Positions 27,301 through 35,660 of a DNA stretch of 64,000 bases are shown here, one piece after another. Position 1 is the first letter of the stretch, and each line of letters starts with the position of its first letter. A program made the translations under genes and the position numbers. The notes under the pieces are model-generated. The model worked only from the letters and a program-made list of their open reading frames with translations, had not been told where the DNA came from and did not search any database. Source of the stretch: an uncultured Paraprevotella sp. (lineage in GTDB: Bacteria; Bacteroidota; Bacteroidia; Bacteroidales; Bacteroidaceae); the NCBI GenBank assembly GCA_900548345.1, contig URKA01000008.1, forward strand, positions 15,566 through 79,565. The letters are read 5' to 3'.

Positions 27301-27987
27301 TTATTGTGCGGCGCGGCGGTATTGCGCGAGCAGCCATTGCTGCTGTTCGGGTATGCTCATGTGGCTGTTGTCCAGTTCCACGGCATCGTCGGCCTTGCGC
27401 AGCGGGCTTACGTCGCGTGTCATGTCGATGCGGTCGCGTTCCTTCACGTTGTGCAGGATTTCCTCATAACTTCCCGGTTCTCCTTTGGCCTGTAGCTCGT
27501 CATATCGCCGCTGTGCCCGTATTTCGGCCGTGGCCGTGACGAATATCTTCAGTTCGGCGTCGGGAAACACCGTCGTGCCGATGTCCCGCCCGTCCATGAC
27601 GATTCCTTTGCCTTCGCCCATCTGCTGCTGTTGGCGCACCATGGCTTCGCGTACGAATCCGACGGCAGCCACCGCGCTGACTTTGGATGATACGGCGAGC
27701 GAGCGTATTTCCTTTTCCACGCACCTGCCGTTCAGGTAGGTTTGCGGCGCTTGTGTGTCGGGGTCTGTGCCGAACCGTATTTGTATGCGGTCGATGTCCT
27801 TACGGAGTGTTTCCGTGTCGAGCCCGTCTTCATTGGTCAGATGGTTTTCGATGCAGTAAAGTGCCACTGCACGGTACATGGCTCCGCTGTCGATGTAGGT
27901 ATAGCCGATTTCCCTGGCCAGGTTTTTGGCCATCGTGCTTTTTCCGCAGGAAGAGAAGCCGTCGATGGCTATGGTAATCTTTCTCAT
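27301..27987 (-). CDS. cmk: (d)CMP kinase
   Basis: 228 residues from the ATG at 27987 ([18 protein letters not shown]); the longer frame upstream overlaps porQ and lacks family similarity. Phosphorylates CMP and dCMP with ATP. P-loop GFSSCGKST at 10-18, the NMP-binding DSGAMYRA motif, and [13 protein letters not shown] near 150-162. Between porQ and ispH, 13 bp after porQ, the same order as in Porphyromonas gingivalis. Confidence 0.93.
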   Translation of the reverse strand: MRKITIAIDGFSSCGKSTMAKNLAREIGYTYIDSGAMYRAVALYCIENHLTNEDGLDTETLRKDIDRIQIRFGTDPDTQAPQTYLNGRCVEKEIRSLAVSSKVSAVAAVGFVREAMVRQQQQMGEGKGIVMDGRDIGTTVFPDAELKIFVTATAEIRAQRRYDELQAKGEPGSYEEILHNVKERDRIDMTRDVSPLRKADDAVELDNSHMSIPEQQQWLLAQYRRAAQ

Positions 27988-28000
27988 TGTATGATAATGG

Positions 28001-28975
28001 TTATAAGTTGTAGGCTGCGTTGAATACGAGTGAGGGGGCCGAGGCATGGTATTGCGCATAGGCCACGCCGAATCCGAAGCGGGAAAGGCGGATGCCGGCT
28101 CCGGCACACAGGCCGGCGGCATGCGAGGAGCCTGCCGCCTTCATCTCGCCGGCTTTCCTGAAGTTGTAGCCGAGCGAGAGGTACATATAGTCGGTGGGCA
28201 GGTAATCCACTCCCACGACGATGTGGTTCAGCAGGATTCTTCCTTTGGATATGTCCTCTCCCGTGCTGAAATAATGCTTGCTGCTCCAGCGTGTCAGGTC
28301 GACGAGCGTGGCCGATATCCTGAACGGGGCATGATAGAATCCTTTGGTGAATCCCATCTGCAGCGAATAGGGCAGTTTCTCGTGCGAATCCCCGAAGGCT
28401 TTGACTTGTCCGCCCAGGTTGCGGGCCGCGATGGAGAAGGAAAAGTCTGTCTCATCGTTGTAGTAGTTGAGTCCCAGGTCGGCAGCGAGGGCCACGGAAG
28501 AGAAATGACCGTAGTGCGAGTAGATGATTTTGCCGGTTGCGCCGCCGGCCCACCTGTCGCTCAGGTTGTAGGCATACATGCCGCTCACGGCAAGGTCGGT
28601 GGGCGAGAAGCTGCCCGTCACGGTGTTGTCGGCGGTAGTCTCGTTCATGCTTCCGTAGTTGACGAACTGTGCCGTGACGCCCAAGGTGGAACGTTCGCCC
28701 AGAATCTTGACAAACGCCGCGCTTCCGGCATGGCATCCCTGCATGTAGGTCATGTAGTTGAGGCTTATCGTCTTGTCGCTCACGGAGGTGAGAAGGGCCG
28801 GATTGGCAAAGACAAGCGTGGCGTCGTCTTCCACCAGCGATATGTTGCTTCCGCCCAACGCCGTGGAATGGGCCGACACCGGCAGTTCCATGAAGTTGAA
28901 CACGGAGTTGCTCTCCTGTGCATGGACGGCGGCGGCCGCACATATATATAATAAAAGAATGAACTTTTTCCTCAT
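28001..28975 (-). CDS. porQ: PorQ-type outer-membrane barrel protein (type IX secretion related)
   Basis: 324 residues. A signal peptide ends at VHAQ (residue 19). The mature part begins [42 protein letters not shown], the hallmark of the PorQ/PorV FadL-like barrel group, and continues as alternating strands. In P. gingivalis PorQ is part of the attachment complex of the type IX secretion system. Homologues also occur in Bacteroidales that are not known to have a full system. It heads the cluster with cmk and ispH. Confidence 0.83.
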   Translation of the reverse strand: MRKKFILLLYICAAAAVHAQESNSVFNFMELPVSAHSTALGGSNISLVEDDATLVFANPALLTSVSDKTISLNYMTYMQGCHAGSAAFVKILGERSTLGVTAQFVNYGSMNETTADNTVTGSFSPTDLAVSGMYAYNLSDRWAGGATGKIIYSHYGHFSSVALAADLGLNYYNDETDFSFSIAARNLGGQVKAFGDSHEKLPYSLQMGFTKGFYHAPFRISATLVDLTRWSSKHYFSTGEDISKGRILLNHIVVGVDYLPTDYMYLSLGYNFRKAGEMKAAGSSHAAGLCAGAGIRLSRFGFGVAYAQYHASAPSLVFNAAYNL

Positions 28976-28993
28976 CTGCTGTCAAATTCGTCC

Positions 28994-29001
28994 CAAAGAT
29001 A
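28994..29001 (-). promoter_or_regulatory. promoter -7 element of the porQ-cmk-ispH operon
   Basis: CAAAGATA on the plus strand reads TATCTTTG on the minus strand, 18 bp before the porQ ATG. No clear -33 match. Confidence 0.5.
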
Positions 29002-29166
29002 CGGCATTTCTCAAAAATCCGGATGAAAATCGCGTGATAAATTGCTTTGCGCGCATTCATCTTTTCATATAACGGCGAAAAAACGCATTTAGGGTGTGAG
29101 ACCTCAAAAAATACTTGGAAAATAAAAAAAATAGGGCAAAGGCATGAGAATCTGAAAAAATTGTGC

Positions 29167-29174
29167 TACATTTG
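29167..29174 (+). promoter_or_regulatory. promoter -7 element of tonB
   Basis: TACATTTG fits TAnnTTTG, 38 bp upstream of the tonB ATG. The -33 region is weak. Confidence 0.5.
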
Positions 29175-29212
29175 TCCCGATATGAAGAATACGTAAAAAA
29201 GCAAAATACATT

Positions 29213-29923
29213 ATGGAAGTTAAAAAATCACTTAAAGCGGATTTGGAAGGCAAGAAGAGTACCGGCTTGCTGATAGGCTATGTGCTGACTTTGGCTGTCA
29301 TGTTTGCGGCGTTCGAATGGACGCAGCGCGACAAGAAAGTTGTGGAGATTGAGCCTGTGTTCGAGAGTACGTTCGAGGAAGACATGATTCCCATTACGCA
29401 ACAGAAAGAGGTGATGGCGCCCCCTCCGGCTGCCGCTCCCAAAATTGCTGAAATCCTGAATATCGTGGATAACGAGACGGAACTGGTGGAAGAAGAGGTG
29501 GAGACAACCGAGGAAGTCAATCAGGCTATCGTGACCAATGCAACGGGAACAGGTACTCCCACGGCTGCTGCTCCGGCCGGTCCGGTTGTGGAAGAGGTGG
29601 ACGAGAATCAAATCTACGATGTGGTGGAGGAGAACCCCCGATTCCCCGGCGGTGAAGAAGCCTGCATGAAGTGGCTGGCAGAAAACATCAAATATCCGAG
29701 CATCTGTGTGGAACAGGGTATCCAAGGACGTGTATATGCGCAGTTCGTGGTGAACAAAGACGGTTCTATCGTGGATATCAAGGTGGTACGTAGCCCGGAC
29801 CCCTACCTCTCGAAAGAGGCCGAGCGCGTGCTGGCCAAGATGCCGCGCTGGAGTCCCGGTAAGCAGAGAGGTAAACCGGTGCGCGTGAAATTCTCTTTGC
29901 CCGTAATGTTCAGATTGCAATAA
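29213..29923 (+). CDS. tonB: energy transducer TonB
   Basis: 236 residues. One N-terminal membrane helix (about 18-36; STGLLIGYVLTLAVMFAAF), then a Pro/Ala/Glu-rich periplasmic spacer (70-130) and a C-terminal TonB domain (about 150-236; RFPGGEEACMKWLAENIKYP, IQGRVYAQFVVNKDGSI, MPRWSPGKQRGKPVRVKFSLPV). It transmits energy from ExbB-ExbD to TonB-dependent receptors such as the two SusC proteins here. It stands apart from the exbB-exbD genes (32-34.5 kb) and has its own terminator. Confidence 0.9.
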   Translation: MEVKKSLKADLEGKKSTGLLIGYVLTLAVMFAAFEWTQRDKKVVEIEPVFESTFEEDMIPITQQKEVMAPPPAAAPKIAEILNIVDNETELVEEEVETTEEVNQAIVTNATGTGTPTAAAPAGPVVEEVDENQIYDVVEENPRFPGGEEACMKWLAENIKYPSICVEQGIQGRVYAQFVVNKDGSIVDIKVVRSPDPYLSKEAERVLAKMPRWSPGKQRGKPVRVKFSLPVMFRLQ

Positions 29924-29940
29924 CATAAAATATAAACGAT

Positions 29941-29972
29941 AAAAAAGAGGTTGCTCACGGCAGCCTCTTTTT
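29941..29972 (+). terminator. terminator of tonB
   Basis: AAAAAAGAGGTTGC, loop TCACG, GCAGCCTCTTTTT; one G-T pair in the stem and a T run after it. Confidence 0.8.
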
Positions 29973-29992
29973 GATTCTCATAATTCGAGGCT

Positions 29993-30976
29993 ATGGATAA
30001 TTGGAAAGAGGTTCTGGAAAAAGTCAATGCTGAGATTGCACGGATGACATTCGACCGTCAGCCGGCAGGATTGTACGACCCTATCAGGTATGTCCTGTCG
30101 TTGGGCGGCAAGCGAATCCGCCCTGTGCTGATGCTGATGGCTTACCAACTGTATAAGGAGGATATGGAAAGTATCTACAGTCAGGCGCTCGGCATAGAAA
30201 CATATCATAACTATACCTTGCTGCATGACGACCTGATGGACCGTGCCGACATGCGGCGCGGAAAGATGACGGTGCATAGAAGATGGAACGACAACACCGC
30301 CATATTGAGCGGCGACTCCATGCTGGTGCTGGCTTACCGCTATATGCAGCAGGGATGCCCCGCGGGAAAGTTGGGCGATGTGATGGGAGTGTTTACCGAA
30401 ACCGCACTGGAAATCGGTGAGGGACAACAGTTCGATATGGACTTTGAGACCCGTGACGATGTCAGCGAAGAAGAATATATCGAGATGATTCGCCTGAAGA
30501 CTTCCGTGTTGCTCGCTTGTGCCCTGAAGATAGGTGCGCTTCTGGCCGATGCCCCTGCAGAAGATGCCGGATTGCTTTACCGGTTCGGGGAAAACCTGGG
30601 ACTGGCGTTCCAGCTGCAGGACGATTTGCTGGATGTATATGGCGACCCGGCGGTGTTCGGAAAGAAAATCGGAGGCGACATCCTGTGCAATAAGAAGACT
30701 TATATGCTGATTAACGCCCTGCGCCTGGCCGAAGAGCCCGACAAACGTTCTTTAAAAGAATGGATGGCCCGTCCGGCTGGTTCGTATGTGCCCGAAGAAA
30801 AGGTGAAGGCGGTTACGGCATTGTATGACAAGCTCGGCATACGCCGGTTCTGTGATGAGAAGATACACGGATATTTTGAGGAGGCCCACCGCGTGCTCGA
30901 CAGCGTGCGGCTTCCGGAAGACCGTAAACGTCCGTTGTGGGAATTGGCGTTGAACCTCATGGGGCGTAAATGTTGA
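29993..30976 (+). CDS. polyprenyl (isoprenyl) diphosphate synthase
   Basis: 327 residues, cytosolic. Trans-isoprenyl diphosphate synthase: GGKRIRPVL near 36-44, first aspartate-rich motif LLHDDLMDRADMRRG near 76-90, second motif FQLQDDLLDVYGD near 205-217. Chain length cannot be fixed with confidence. It would use precursors made by the MEP pathway (ispH is 3 kb away). It overlaps the start of the TatD gene. Confidence 0.88.
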   Translation: MDNWKEVLEKVNAEIARMTFDRQPAGLYDPIRYVLSLGGKRIRPVLMLMAYQLYKEDMESIYSQALGIETYHNYTLLHDDLMDRADMRRGKMTVHRRWNDNTAILSGDSMLVLAYRYMQQGCPAGKLGDVMGVFTETALEIGEGQQFDMDFETRDDVSEEEYIEMIRLKTSVLLACALKIGALLADAPAEDAGLLYRFGENLGLAFQLQDDLLDVYGDPAVFGKKIGGDILCNKKTYMLINALRLAEEPDKRSLKEWMARPAGSYVPEEKVKAVTALYDKLGIRRFCDEKIHGYFEEAHRVLDSVRLPEDRKRPLWELALNLMGRKC

Positions 30977-31761
30977 TGATATCAGGAATAATAGATACAC
31001 ACGCGCACCTCTACGGAGAGGAGTTTCAGGACGACATAGAAGACGTGGTAGGCCGCGCCCGCGAATGCGGCGTGGAGAAGATATTCCTTCCGAATATCAA
31101 CGAGTCGACCGTGGACCGCATGTGCCGGCTGTGCAACCGATGGCCGGGATTCTTCTATCCGATGATGGGGCTTCATCCCACCGATCTTGACGAAAATTAT
31201 ATGCAGACGCTCGACCGCATGGAAGAACGGCTCAAGGGTCCGCATATATATATAGGTATCGGAGAGGTGGGGCTGGACTATTATTGGGAACGCACCTATT
31301 ATGAAGAACAGAAAACCGCCTTTGTAAGGCAGGTGGAATGGGCCTTGGCATACGGACTTCCCCTGATGATTCATTCCCGTTCGGCGCAGAAAGAACTGGT
31401 GGAACTTCTTTCACCTTATAAAGGAAAAGGGCTGCGCGGCGTGTTCCACAGTTTTGGCGGAACGGCGGACGAGGCAGAGGAACTGCTTTCATTCGACCAT
31501 TTCATGTTGGGGATAAACGGTGTGTTGACGTTCAAAAAGTCCGGATTGCCCGACGTTCTCGGTACGATTCCGTTGGAACGCGTCGTGTTGGAAACCGATT
31601 CGCCTTATCTTACGCCGGTTCCCTACCGCGGCCGTCGCAATGAGAGTGCATATATTTGTCACACCTTACGGAAGATGGCGGAAGTCTACGGCCTGCCCGT
31701 GGAAACCGTGGCGGAACAAACCCGCAAAAACGCTCTGGAAACCTTCACACGCGCCCTTTGA
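30970..31761 (+). CDS. TatD family metal-dependent deoxyribonuclease
   Basis: 263 residues if started at 30970; a second ATG at 30976 would overlap the upstream stop as TGATG. Metal ligands of the TatD barrel: DTHAHL near 9-14, GIGEVGLDYYW near 97-107, MIHSR near 135-139, HSFGG near 160-164, ETDSPYL near 213-219. Family members are 3'-5' exonucleases acting on DNA or, in some cases, D-aminoacyl substrates. Translationally coupled to the polyprenyl synthase gene. Confidence 0.88.
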   Translation: MLMISGIIDTHAHLYGEEFQDDIEDVVGRARECGVEKIFLPNINESTVDRMCRLCNRWPGFFYPMMGLHPTDLDENYMQTLDRMEERLKGPHIYIGIGEVGLDYYWERTYYEEQKTAFVRQVEWALAYGLPLMIHSRSAQKELVELLSPYKGKGLRGVFHSFGGTADEAEELLSFDHFMLGINGVLTFKKSGLPDVLGTIPLERVVLETDSPYLTPVPYRGRRNESAYICHTLRKMAEVYGLPVETVAEQTRKNALETFTRAL

Positions 31762-31912
31762 CCGCGAAATGAAAGGCCAAAAATTAAATTTTTGCGGGGA
31801 ATGATGATTTTTTTGCCGGAGTATGATGCTATTCCAGAAAAAAAAGAATATTTTTGTAGCTGAAAAGAGGCGCGTATCGTATTTTTTTGTAATTTGCGTC
31901 CGTTTTAGAAAA

Positions 31913-32000
31913 GGAGAGATGCTCGAGTGGCTGAAGAGGCACGCCTGGAAAGCGTGTATACGTCTAAAGCGTATCGGGGGTTCGAATCCCCCTCTCTCCG
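31913..32000 (+). tRNA. tRNA-Ser (anticodon GGA)
   Basis: Acceptor GGAGAGA (31913-31919) pairs with TCTCTCC (31993-31999), with G as discriminator. Anticodon stem CACGC/GCGTG holds the loop CTGGAAA with anticodon GGA at 31947-31949 (codons UCC and UCU). A long variable arm, typical of tRNA-Ser, is followed by the T arm GGGGG-TTCGAAT-CCCCC. The full CCA is not encoded. Confidence 0.97.
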
Positions 32001-32064
32001 CAAAGAAACTATGAGGAATATAAATAATACATTAATAATTAATCTTAAAAAAATTAGACACACA

Positions 32065-32895
32065 ATGAAAAAGTTATTTGCAATTGTTGCGATGGTCGGA
32101 GCTTTGTCATTCGGCGCTACTCAGTCGATGATGGCTCAGGAAGAATCAACCGAGGCAGGAAACGATACAGCTGCCGTTCAGGTGGACAGCGCTGCTGTTG
32201 AAGTTGACGAAACGGCAACTGAAGCCGAGGCTCCTGAAGCGGCTGCTGCTCCGGAAGAAGAAGGTATCCATAAGGAACTGAAGACAAAATTCATCGAAGG
32301 TGATGCAAGCTTTATGTCATTGGTAGCCGTAGCATTGGTTCTCGGTCTGGCATTCTGCATTGAGCGTATCATTTATCTTACTTTGGCTGATGTTGACGCT
32401 AAGAAGCTGATGGCTCAGATTGAAGAAAAACTGAAATCAGGTGATGTGGAAGGCGCAAAGACCATTTGCCGTAACACACGTGGCCCGATTGCTTCTATCT
32501 GCTATCAGGGCTTGATGCGTTTCAACGACGGCGTTGAAGACGTTGAACGTTCCGTTACAGCTTACGGTGGTGTACAGGCCGGTTATCTGGAGAAGGGTTG
32601 CTCATGGATTACCTTGTTTATCGCAATGGCTCCTTCACTCGGATTCTTGGGTACTGTGATTGGTATGGTTATGGCGTTCGACCAGATTCAGGCTGCAGGT
32701 GATATCTCTCCGACGGTCGTTGCAGGTGGTATGAAAGTGGCCTTGATTACTACAATCTTCGGTATCATCGTAGCATTGGTGTTGCAGGTATTCTACAACT
32801 ATATCCTTTCAAAGATTGAAGAAATCACTTCCAACATGGAAGAGGCAACCATCTCTTTGCTGGATATGTGCATGAAGTATAACTTGAAAAAATAA
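32065..32895 (+). CDS. exbB: ExbB/MotA/TolQ family proton channel protein
   Basis: 276 residues from the ATG at 32065; the open frame upstream runs through the tRNA and is not coding. A signal-like helix (1-25) is followed by an acidic Ala/Glu-rich linker (26-70), then three membrane helices (about 85-105, 175-205, 225-250) with the conserved segments APSLGFLGTVIGMVMAF and MKVALITTIFGIIVALVLQ. ExbB pentamers form the motor with ExbD that energises TonB. The long acidic linker is unlike E. coli ExbB but common in Bacteroidetes. First of four tightly spaced genes. Confidence 0.9.
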   Translation: MKKLFAIVAMVGALSFGATQSMMAQEESTEAGNDTAAVQVDSAAVEVDETATEAEAPEAAAAPEEEGIHKELKTKFIEGDASFMSLVAVALVLGLAFCIERIIYLTLADVDAKKLMAQIEEKLKSGDVEGAKTICRNTRGPIASICYQGLMRFNDGVEDVERSVTAYGGVQAGYLEKGCSWITLFIAMAPSLGFLGTVIGMVMAFDQIQAAGDISPTVVAGGMKVALITTIFGIIVALVLQVFYNYILSKIEEITSNMEEATISLLDMCMKYNLKK

Positions 32896-32906
32896 ATAGA
32901 GCGACA

Positions 32907-33389
32907 ATGGCAGCAAAAAAATATATGGTGTCATATTATGTCCTATATGCATGCTTCGCAGTAATCATTGCAGTGTTCGCATGTTTCTTCTTATGGGGCT
33001 ATGACAATCCGGTAGGGGACTATAACGCGCCCTACTGTACGGAAGGCTTAATGTGGTTGATGTACGGGATGTTTGCCGTTACGGCAATCCTGGCTATCTG
33101 GAGTATCATTTGCGGCGTGCGCAATGCTATGGGTACGAAAGGTGAGAATATCAGCGGCGTTCCCGGCGGTATGGTGACAACAATCGCTATGGCGATTATG
33201 ATTGTTTCTTTGGTCGTTGGTTGGGTTTGCAACATGAACGAAACCGACTTTACGGCGGCTGACGGCACGGTTACTTCCGCCACGATGGTAACAGTTTCAG
33301 ATATGTTCATCTGGTCTATCTATATCATGACGATTGCCACTACATTGGCTACCATCCTGAACATGTCGGGAATCATGAAAAAGAAATAA
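32907..33389 (+). CDS. conserved four-helix membrane protein between exbB and exbD
   Basis: 160 residues, no recognised domain. Four predicted membrane helices: about 8-30, 48-68, 85-108 and 130-152; the loop 108-130 contains NMNETDFTAADGTVTSA. It begins 12 bp after exbB and ends 28 bp before exbD, so it belongs to the same transcript. Its place suggests an accessory subunit of the TonB motor, but nothing in the sequence proves it. Confidence 0.75.
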   Translation: MAAKKYMVSYYVLYACFAVIIAVFACFFLWGYDNPVGDYNAPYCTEGLMWLMYGMFAVTAILAIWSIICGVRNAMGTKGENISGVPGGMVTTIAMAIMIVSLVVGWVCNMNETDFTAADGTVTSATMVTVSDMFIWSIYIMTIATTLATILNMSGIMKKK

Positions 33390-33416
33390 TAAGGTTACGT
33401 CTAAAACAAGTAGATA

Positions 33417-34004
33417 ATGGGAAAGAAGAAAAAAGTGCCCGGCTTGAATACCAGTTCAACTGCGGATATTTCTTTTATATTGCTTATCTTCTTCCTTGTG
33501 ACGACATCAATGGATACGGATTCTGGTCTGGCAAGACGCTTGCCGCCTCCTCCCGAAGATGACCAGCAGGAAGCAGAGATAGACGTAAAGGAAAGAAACG
33601 TGTTGAAGGTGCGTATCAATGCGGCTGGTAATCTTTTGTGCGGTGATGACTTCATCGAAATCTCACAATTATGTGACCGGGCAAAAGAATTCATCAAGAA
33701 TGAGGACAATCGTCCGAATCTGCCGGAGAAGCATGTGAAGAACATTGATTTGTTGGGACAATGCGTCATTACGGACAAACATGTGATCTCAGTGCAGACC
33801 GACCGCGGTACGAGCTATAACATATACTTCCAGGTTCAGAACGAATTGATTCGTGCATATAACGAATTGCGTGATGAACTGAGCAAGGCCAAGTTCGGAC
33901 GGGTGTATGCCGCTTTGAGCGATGAGCAGCAAGCTGCGATACGTGAGTATTACCCCCAGAAGATTTCTGAGGCAGAACCTAAAAATTATGGAGGGAACAA
34001 CTAA
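33417..34004 (+). CDS. exbD: ExbD/TolR family biopolymer transport protein (first copy)
   Basis: 195 residues. N-terminal KKKKVPGLNTSSTADISFILLIFFLVTTSM: a single membrane helix with the conserved Asp that carries protons, then a periplasmic domain extended by about 50 residues compared with typical ExbD (insert PPPPEDDQQEAEIDVKERN and a C-terminal acidic tail). Overlaps the next exbD by TAATG, so the two are co-translated. Confidence 0.88.
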   Translation: MGKKKKVPGLNTSSTADISFILLIFFLVTTSMDTDSGLARRLPPPPEDDQQEAEIDVKERNVLKVRINAAGNLLCGDDFIEISQLCDRAKEFIKNEDNRPNLPEKHVKNIDLLGQCVITDKHVISVQTDRGTSYNIYFQVQNELIRAYNELRDELSKAKFGRVYAALSDEQQAAIREYYPQKISEAEPKNYGGNN

Positions 34005-34462
34005 TGAGCAGATTTAACAAGGGCGGCAGTCGAGAGATGCCGGAGTTGAATACATCTTCACTTCCTGACTTGATTTTTACCATTCTGTTCTTCTTTATGG
34101 TGGTAACTACAATGCGTGAGGTGACATTGAAAGTGAAGTTTACAGTGCCTTCCGGTACGGAGCTGGAGAAATTGGAAAAGAAATCGGTTGTGTCTTTTAT
34201 CTATGTGGGACCTCCGACAGACCAATTGAGGCCGGCGATGGGTTCCGGTACGCGTATTCAATTGAACGACAAGTATGCAGAACCTGCAGAGGTGATGGAT
34301 TTCATTGCAGAAGAACGTTCTACAATGACAGACCAAGCCGCTCAGACGATTTCTTTGAAAGTTGATGAGCACACACAGATGGGTATCGTTACGGATATCA
34401 AGCAAGTTTTGCGTAAGTCGTGGGCTTTGAAGATTAATTACTCGGCAACGAAGCGCAATTGA
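34004..34462 (+). CDS. exbD: ExbD/TolR family biopolymer transport protein (second copy)
   Basis: 152 residues. N-terminal helix LPDLIFTILFFFMVVTTMRE with the conserved Asp, then a periplasmic domain ending KQVLRKSWALKINYSATKR. It differs clearly from the first copy in length and sequence. Two unlike ExbD proteins next to one ExbB suggest a hetero-oligomeric motor, as in other Bacteroidetes. A strong terminator follows. Confidence 0.88.
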   Translation: MSRFNKGGSREMPELNTSSLPDLIFTILFFFMVVTTMREVTLKVKFTVPSGTELEKLEKKSVVSFIYVGPPTDQLRPAMGSGTRIQLNDKYAEPAEVMDFIAEERSTMTDQAAQTISLKVDEHTQMGIVTDIKQVLRKSWALKINYSATKRN

Positions 34463-34480
34463 CTTTTATATAAGATTAGA

Positions 34481-34518
34481 AAAAAAGCGAGATTTGAGAA
34501 AAATCTCGCTTTTTTTAT
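34481..34518 (+). terminator. terminator of the exbB-exbD operon
   Basis: GCGAGATTT (34487-34495) and AAATCTCGC (34501-34509) with flanking A and T runs; usable in both directions. Confidence 0.9.
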
Positions 34519-34519
34519 G

Positions 34520-34553
34520 ATTTAATACTTTCTTGGCCGAAAAAGTATTAAAT
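34520..34553. repeat. 12-bp perfect inverted repeat at the lrp-family promoter
   Basis: ATTTAATACTTT (34520-34531) and AAAGTATTAAAT (34542-34553) are exact reverse complements with a 10-nt spacer (CTTGGCCGAA). The right arm overlaps the -7 box. Arm centres are 22 bp apart, two helical turns, as expected for a dimeric regulator, most simply the product of the next gene. Confidence 0.75.
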
Positions 34554-34556
34554 TTG
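34549..34556 (+). promoter_or_regulatory. promoter -7 element of the Lrp/AsnC-family gene
   Basis: TAAATTTG fits TAnnTTTG, 20 bp before the ATG at 34577. No TTG is found at the usual spacing, which fits a promoter that depends on or is blocked by a regulator. Confidence 0.55.
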
Positions 34557-34576
34557 CATAATCAAACAGTTCTTTT

Positions 34577-35089
34577 ATGAGTATTGCAAATTTAGATGCT
34601 CTTGATGAGCAGATCCTGAGGCTGATAGCAGATAATGCACGTATTCCTTTTCTTGAAGTGGCACGTGCCTGTCATGTGTCCGGTGCAGCCATTCATCAGC
34701 GTATACAGAAGCTGACGCGTATGGGTGTCCTTAAAGGCTCGCAGTATGTCTTGTGTCCTGAAAAAATAGGTTATGATACATGTGCTTATGTAGGACTCTT
34801 CTTGAAAGATCCTTCAGACTTCGACCGCGTAGTGGAAGAACTGCGTCATATACCCGAAGTGGTGGAGTGTCATTATACTACGGGAGGTTATGACATGTTT
34901 ATTAAAATCTATGCGCGGAACAATCATCACATGTTGAGCATTATCCATGACAAGTTGCAGCCGCTCGGCCTGCAGCGTTCCGAAACGATTATCTCCTTTC
35001 ATGAGGCAATCAACCGTCAGATGCCTATACCGAATATCGAGAGAAAGGTTTCGGGCTTGTCGGAGGAGAAAATGGAGGAAGAAGTGTAG
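34577..35089 (+). CDS. Lrp/AsnC family transcriptional regulator
   Basis: 170 residues. N-terminal winged helix-turn-helix (about 5-65; LDEQILRLIADNARIPFLEVARACHVSGAAIHQRIQKLTRMGVLKG) and C-terminal RAM/ligand-binding domain (about 72-150; YVGLFLKDPSDFDRVVEEL, EVVECHYTTGGYDMFIKIYARN). Family members are dimers to octamers that respond to amino acids. A 12-bp inverted repeat on its promoter suggests autoregulation. The last 20 residues are family-divergent. Convergent with folA. Confidence 0.9.
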   Translation: MSIANLDALDEQILRLIADNARIPFLEVARACHVSGAAIHQRIQKLTRMGVLKGSQYVLCPEKIGYDTCAYVGLFLKDPSDFDRVVEELRHIPEVVECHYTTGGYDMFIKIYARNNHHMLSIIHDKLQPLGLQRSETIISFHEAINRQMPIPNIERKVSGLSEEKMEEEV

Positions 35090-35111
35090 TGACAGGAGTG
35101 GTCACATGTGT

Positions 35112-35165
35112 TACAAGAGACGCAAGAAGGAAGCCTGTTCAGGCTTCCTTCTTGCGTCTCTTGTA
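35112..35165. terminator. 26-bp perfect hairpin shared by the 3' ends of lrp-family gene and folA
   Basis: The arms 35112-35137 and 35140-35165 are exact reverse complements with a 2-nt spacer. The right arm is folA coding sequence: it encodes the last residues YKRRKKEA, and the folA stop codon sits at its inner edge. It would terminate plus-strand transcripts, and folA mRNA ends in it too, although no long T run follows on either strand. Confidence 0.7.
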
Positions 35166-35639
35166 GTCATTGAATGCAAATCTGTATATATGTTTGTCGT
35201 CTATGTCGTGAACAATCGATGAGGTGAGTTCCCATTCGTCTGTATTGATGGCCGGAAAGAAAGCGTCCGCCAGGTCCGGAGTATCCTCAATCGAAGTAAT
35301 GTATAGCCGGTCAGCAATGTCCATTCCGGCTTTATACACGCTTTCTCCTCCGATGATGAAGACTTCTTCTTCCTTCTTGCATTGTGCCAATGCGGCATCC
35401 AGATTCGGAAATACCTCTGTGCCGGGTGCCGTGAACTCCGGATTACGGCTCAGTACGATGTTACGTCGGTTGGGTAATGCCCCTTTGGGCAACGACTCGA
35501 AGGTTTTTCGGCCCATGATGATGGTGTGCCCTGTGGTGAGCGCTTTAAAGCGCTTGAGGTCATCCGGAAGCCAGTAAAGCAACTTGTTTTCGTGGCCTAT
35601 GGCATAATTCCGGGCAATAGCTACAATGATTGAAATCAT
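35139..35639 (-). CDS. folA: dihydrofolate reductase
   Basis: 166 residues. Reduces dihydrofolate with NADPH, renewing the cofactor consumed by ThyA. Seen: IVAIARNYAIGHENKLLYWLPDDLKRFK (5-32), GHTIIMGRKTFESLP (37-51), NRRNIVLSRN, VFIIGGESVYKAG near 93-105. It starts 21 bp after thyA on the same strand, the classic pairing. The C-terminal codons form one arm of a perfect hairpin (see 35112-35165). Confidence 0.94.
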   Translation of the reverse strand: MISIIVAIARNYAIGHENKLLYWLPDDLKRFKALTTGHTIIMGRKTFESLPKGALPNRRNIVLSRNPEFTAPGTEVFPNLDAALAQCKKEEEVFIIGGESVYKAGMDIADRLYITSIEDTPDLADAFFPAINTDEWELTSSIVHDIDDKHIYRFAFNDYKRRKKEA

Positions 35640-35660
35640 ATCTGTTTATTTTAGTACGGA

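Noticed and set aside
31823..32014. Small open frame of 63 codons
   Set aside because: It runs through the tRNA-Ser gene and shows no protein similarity.
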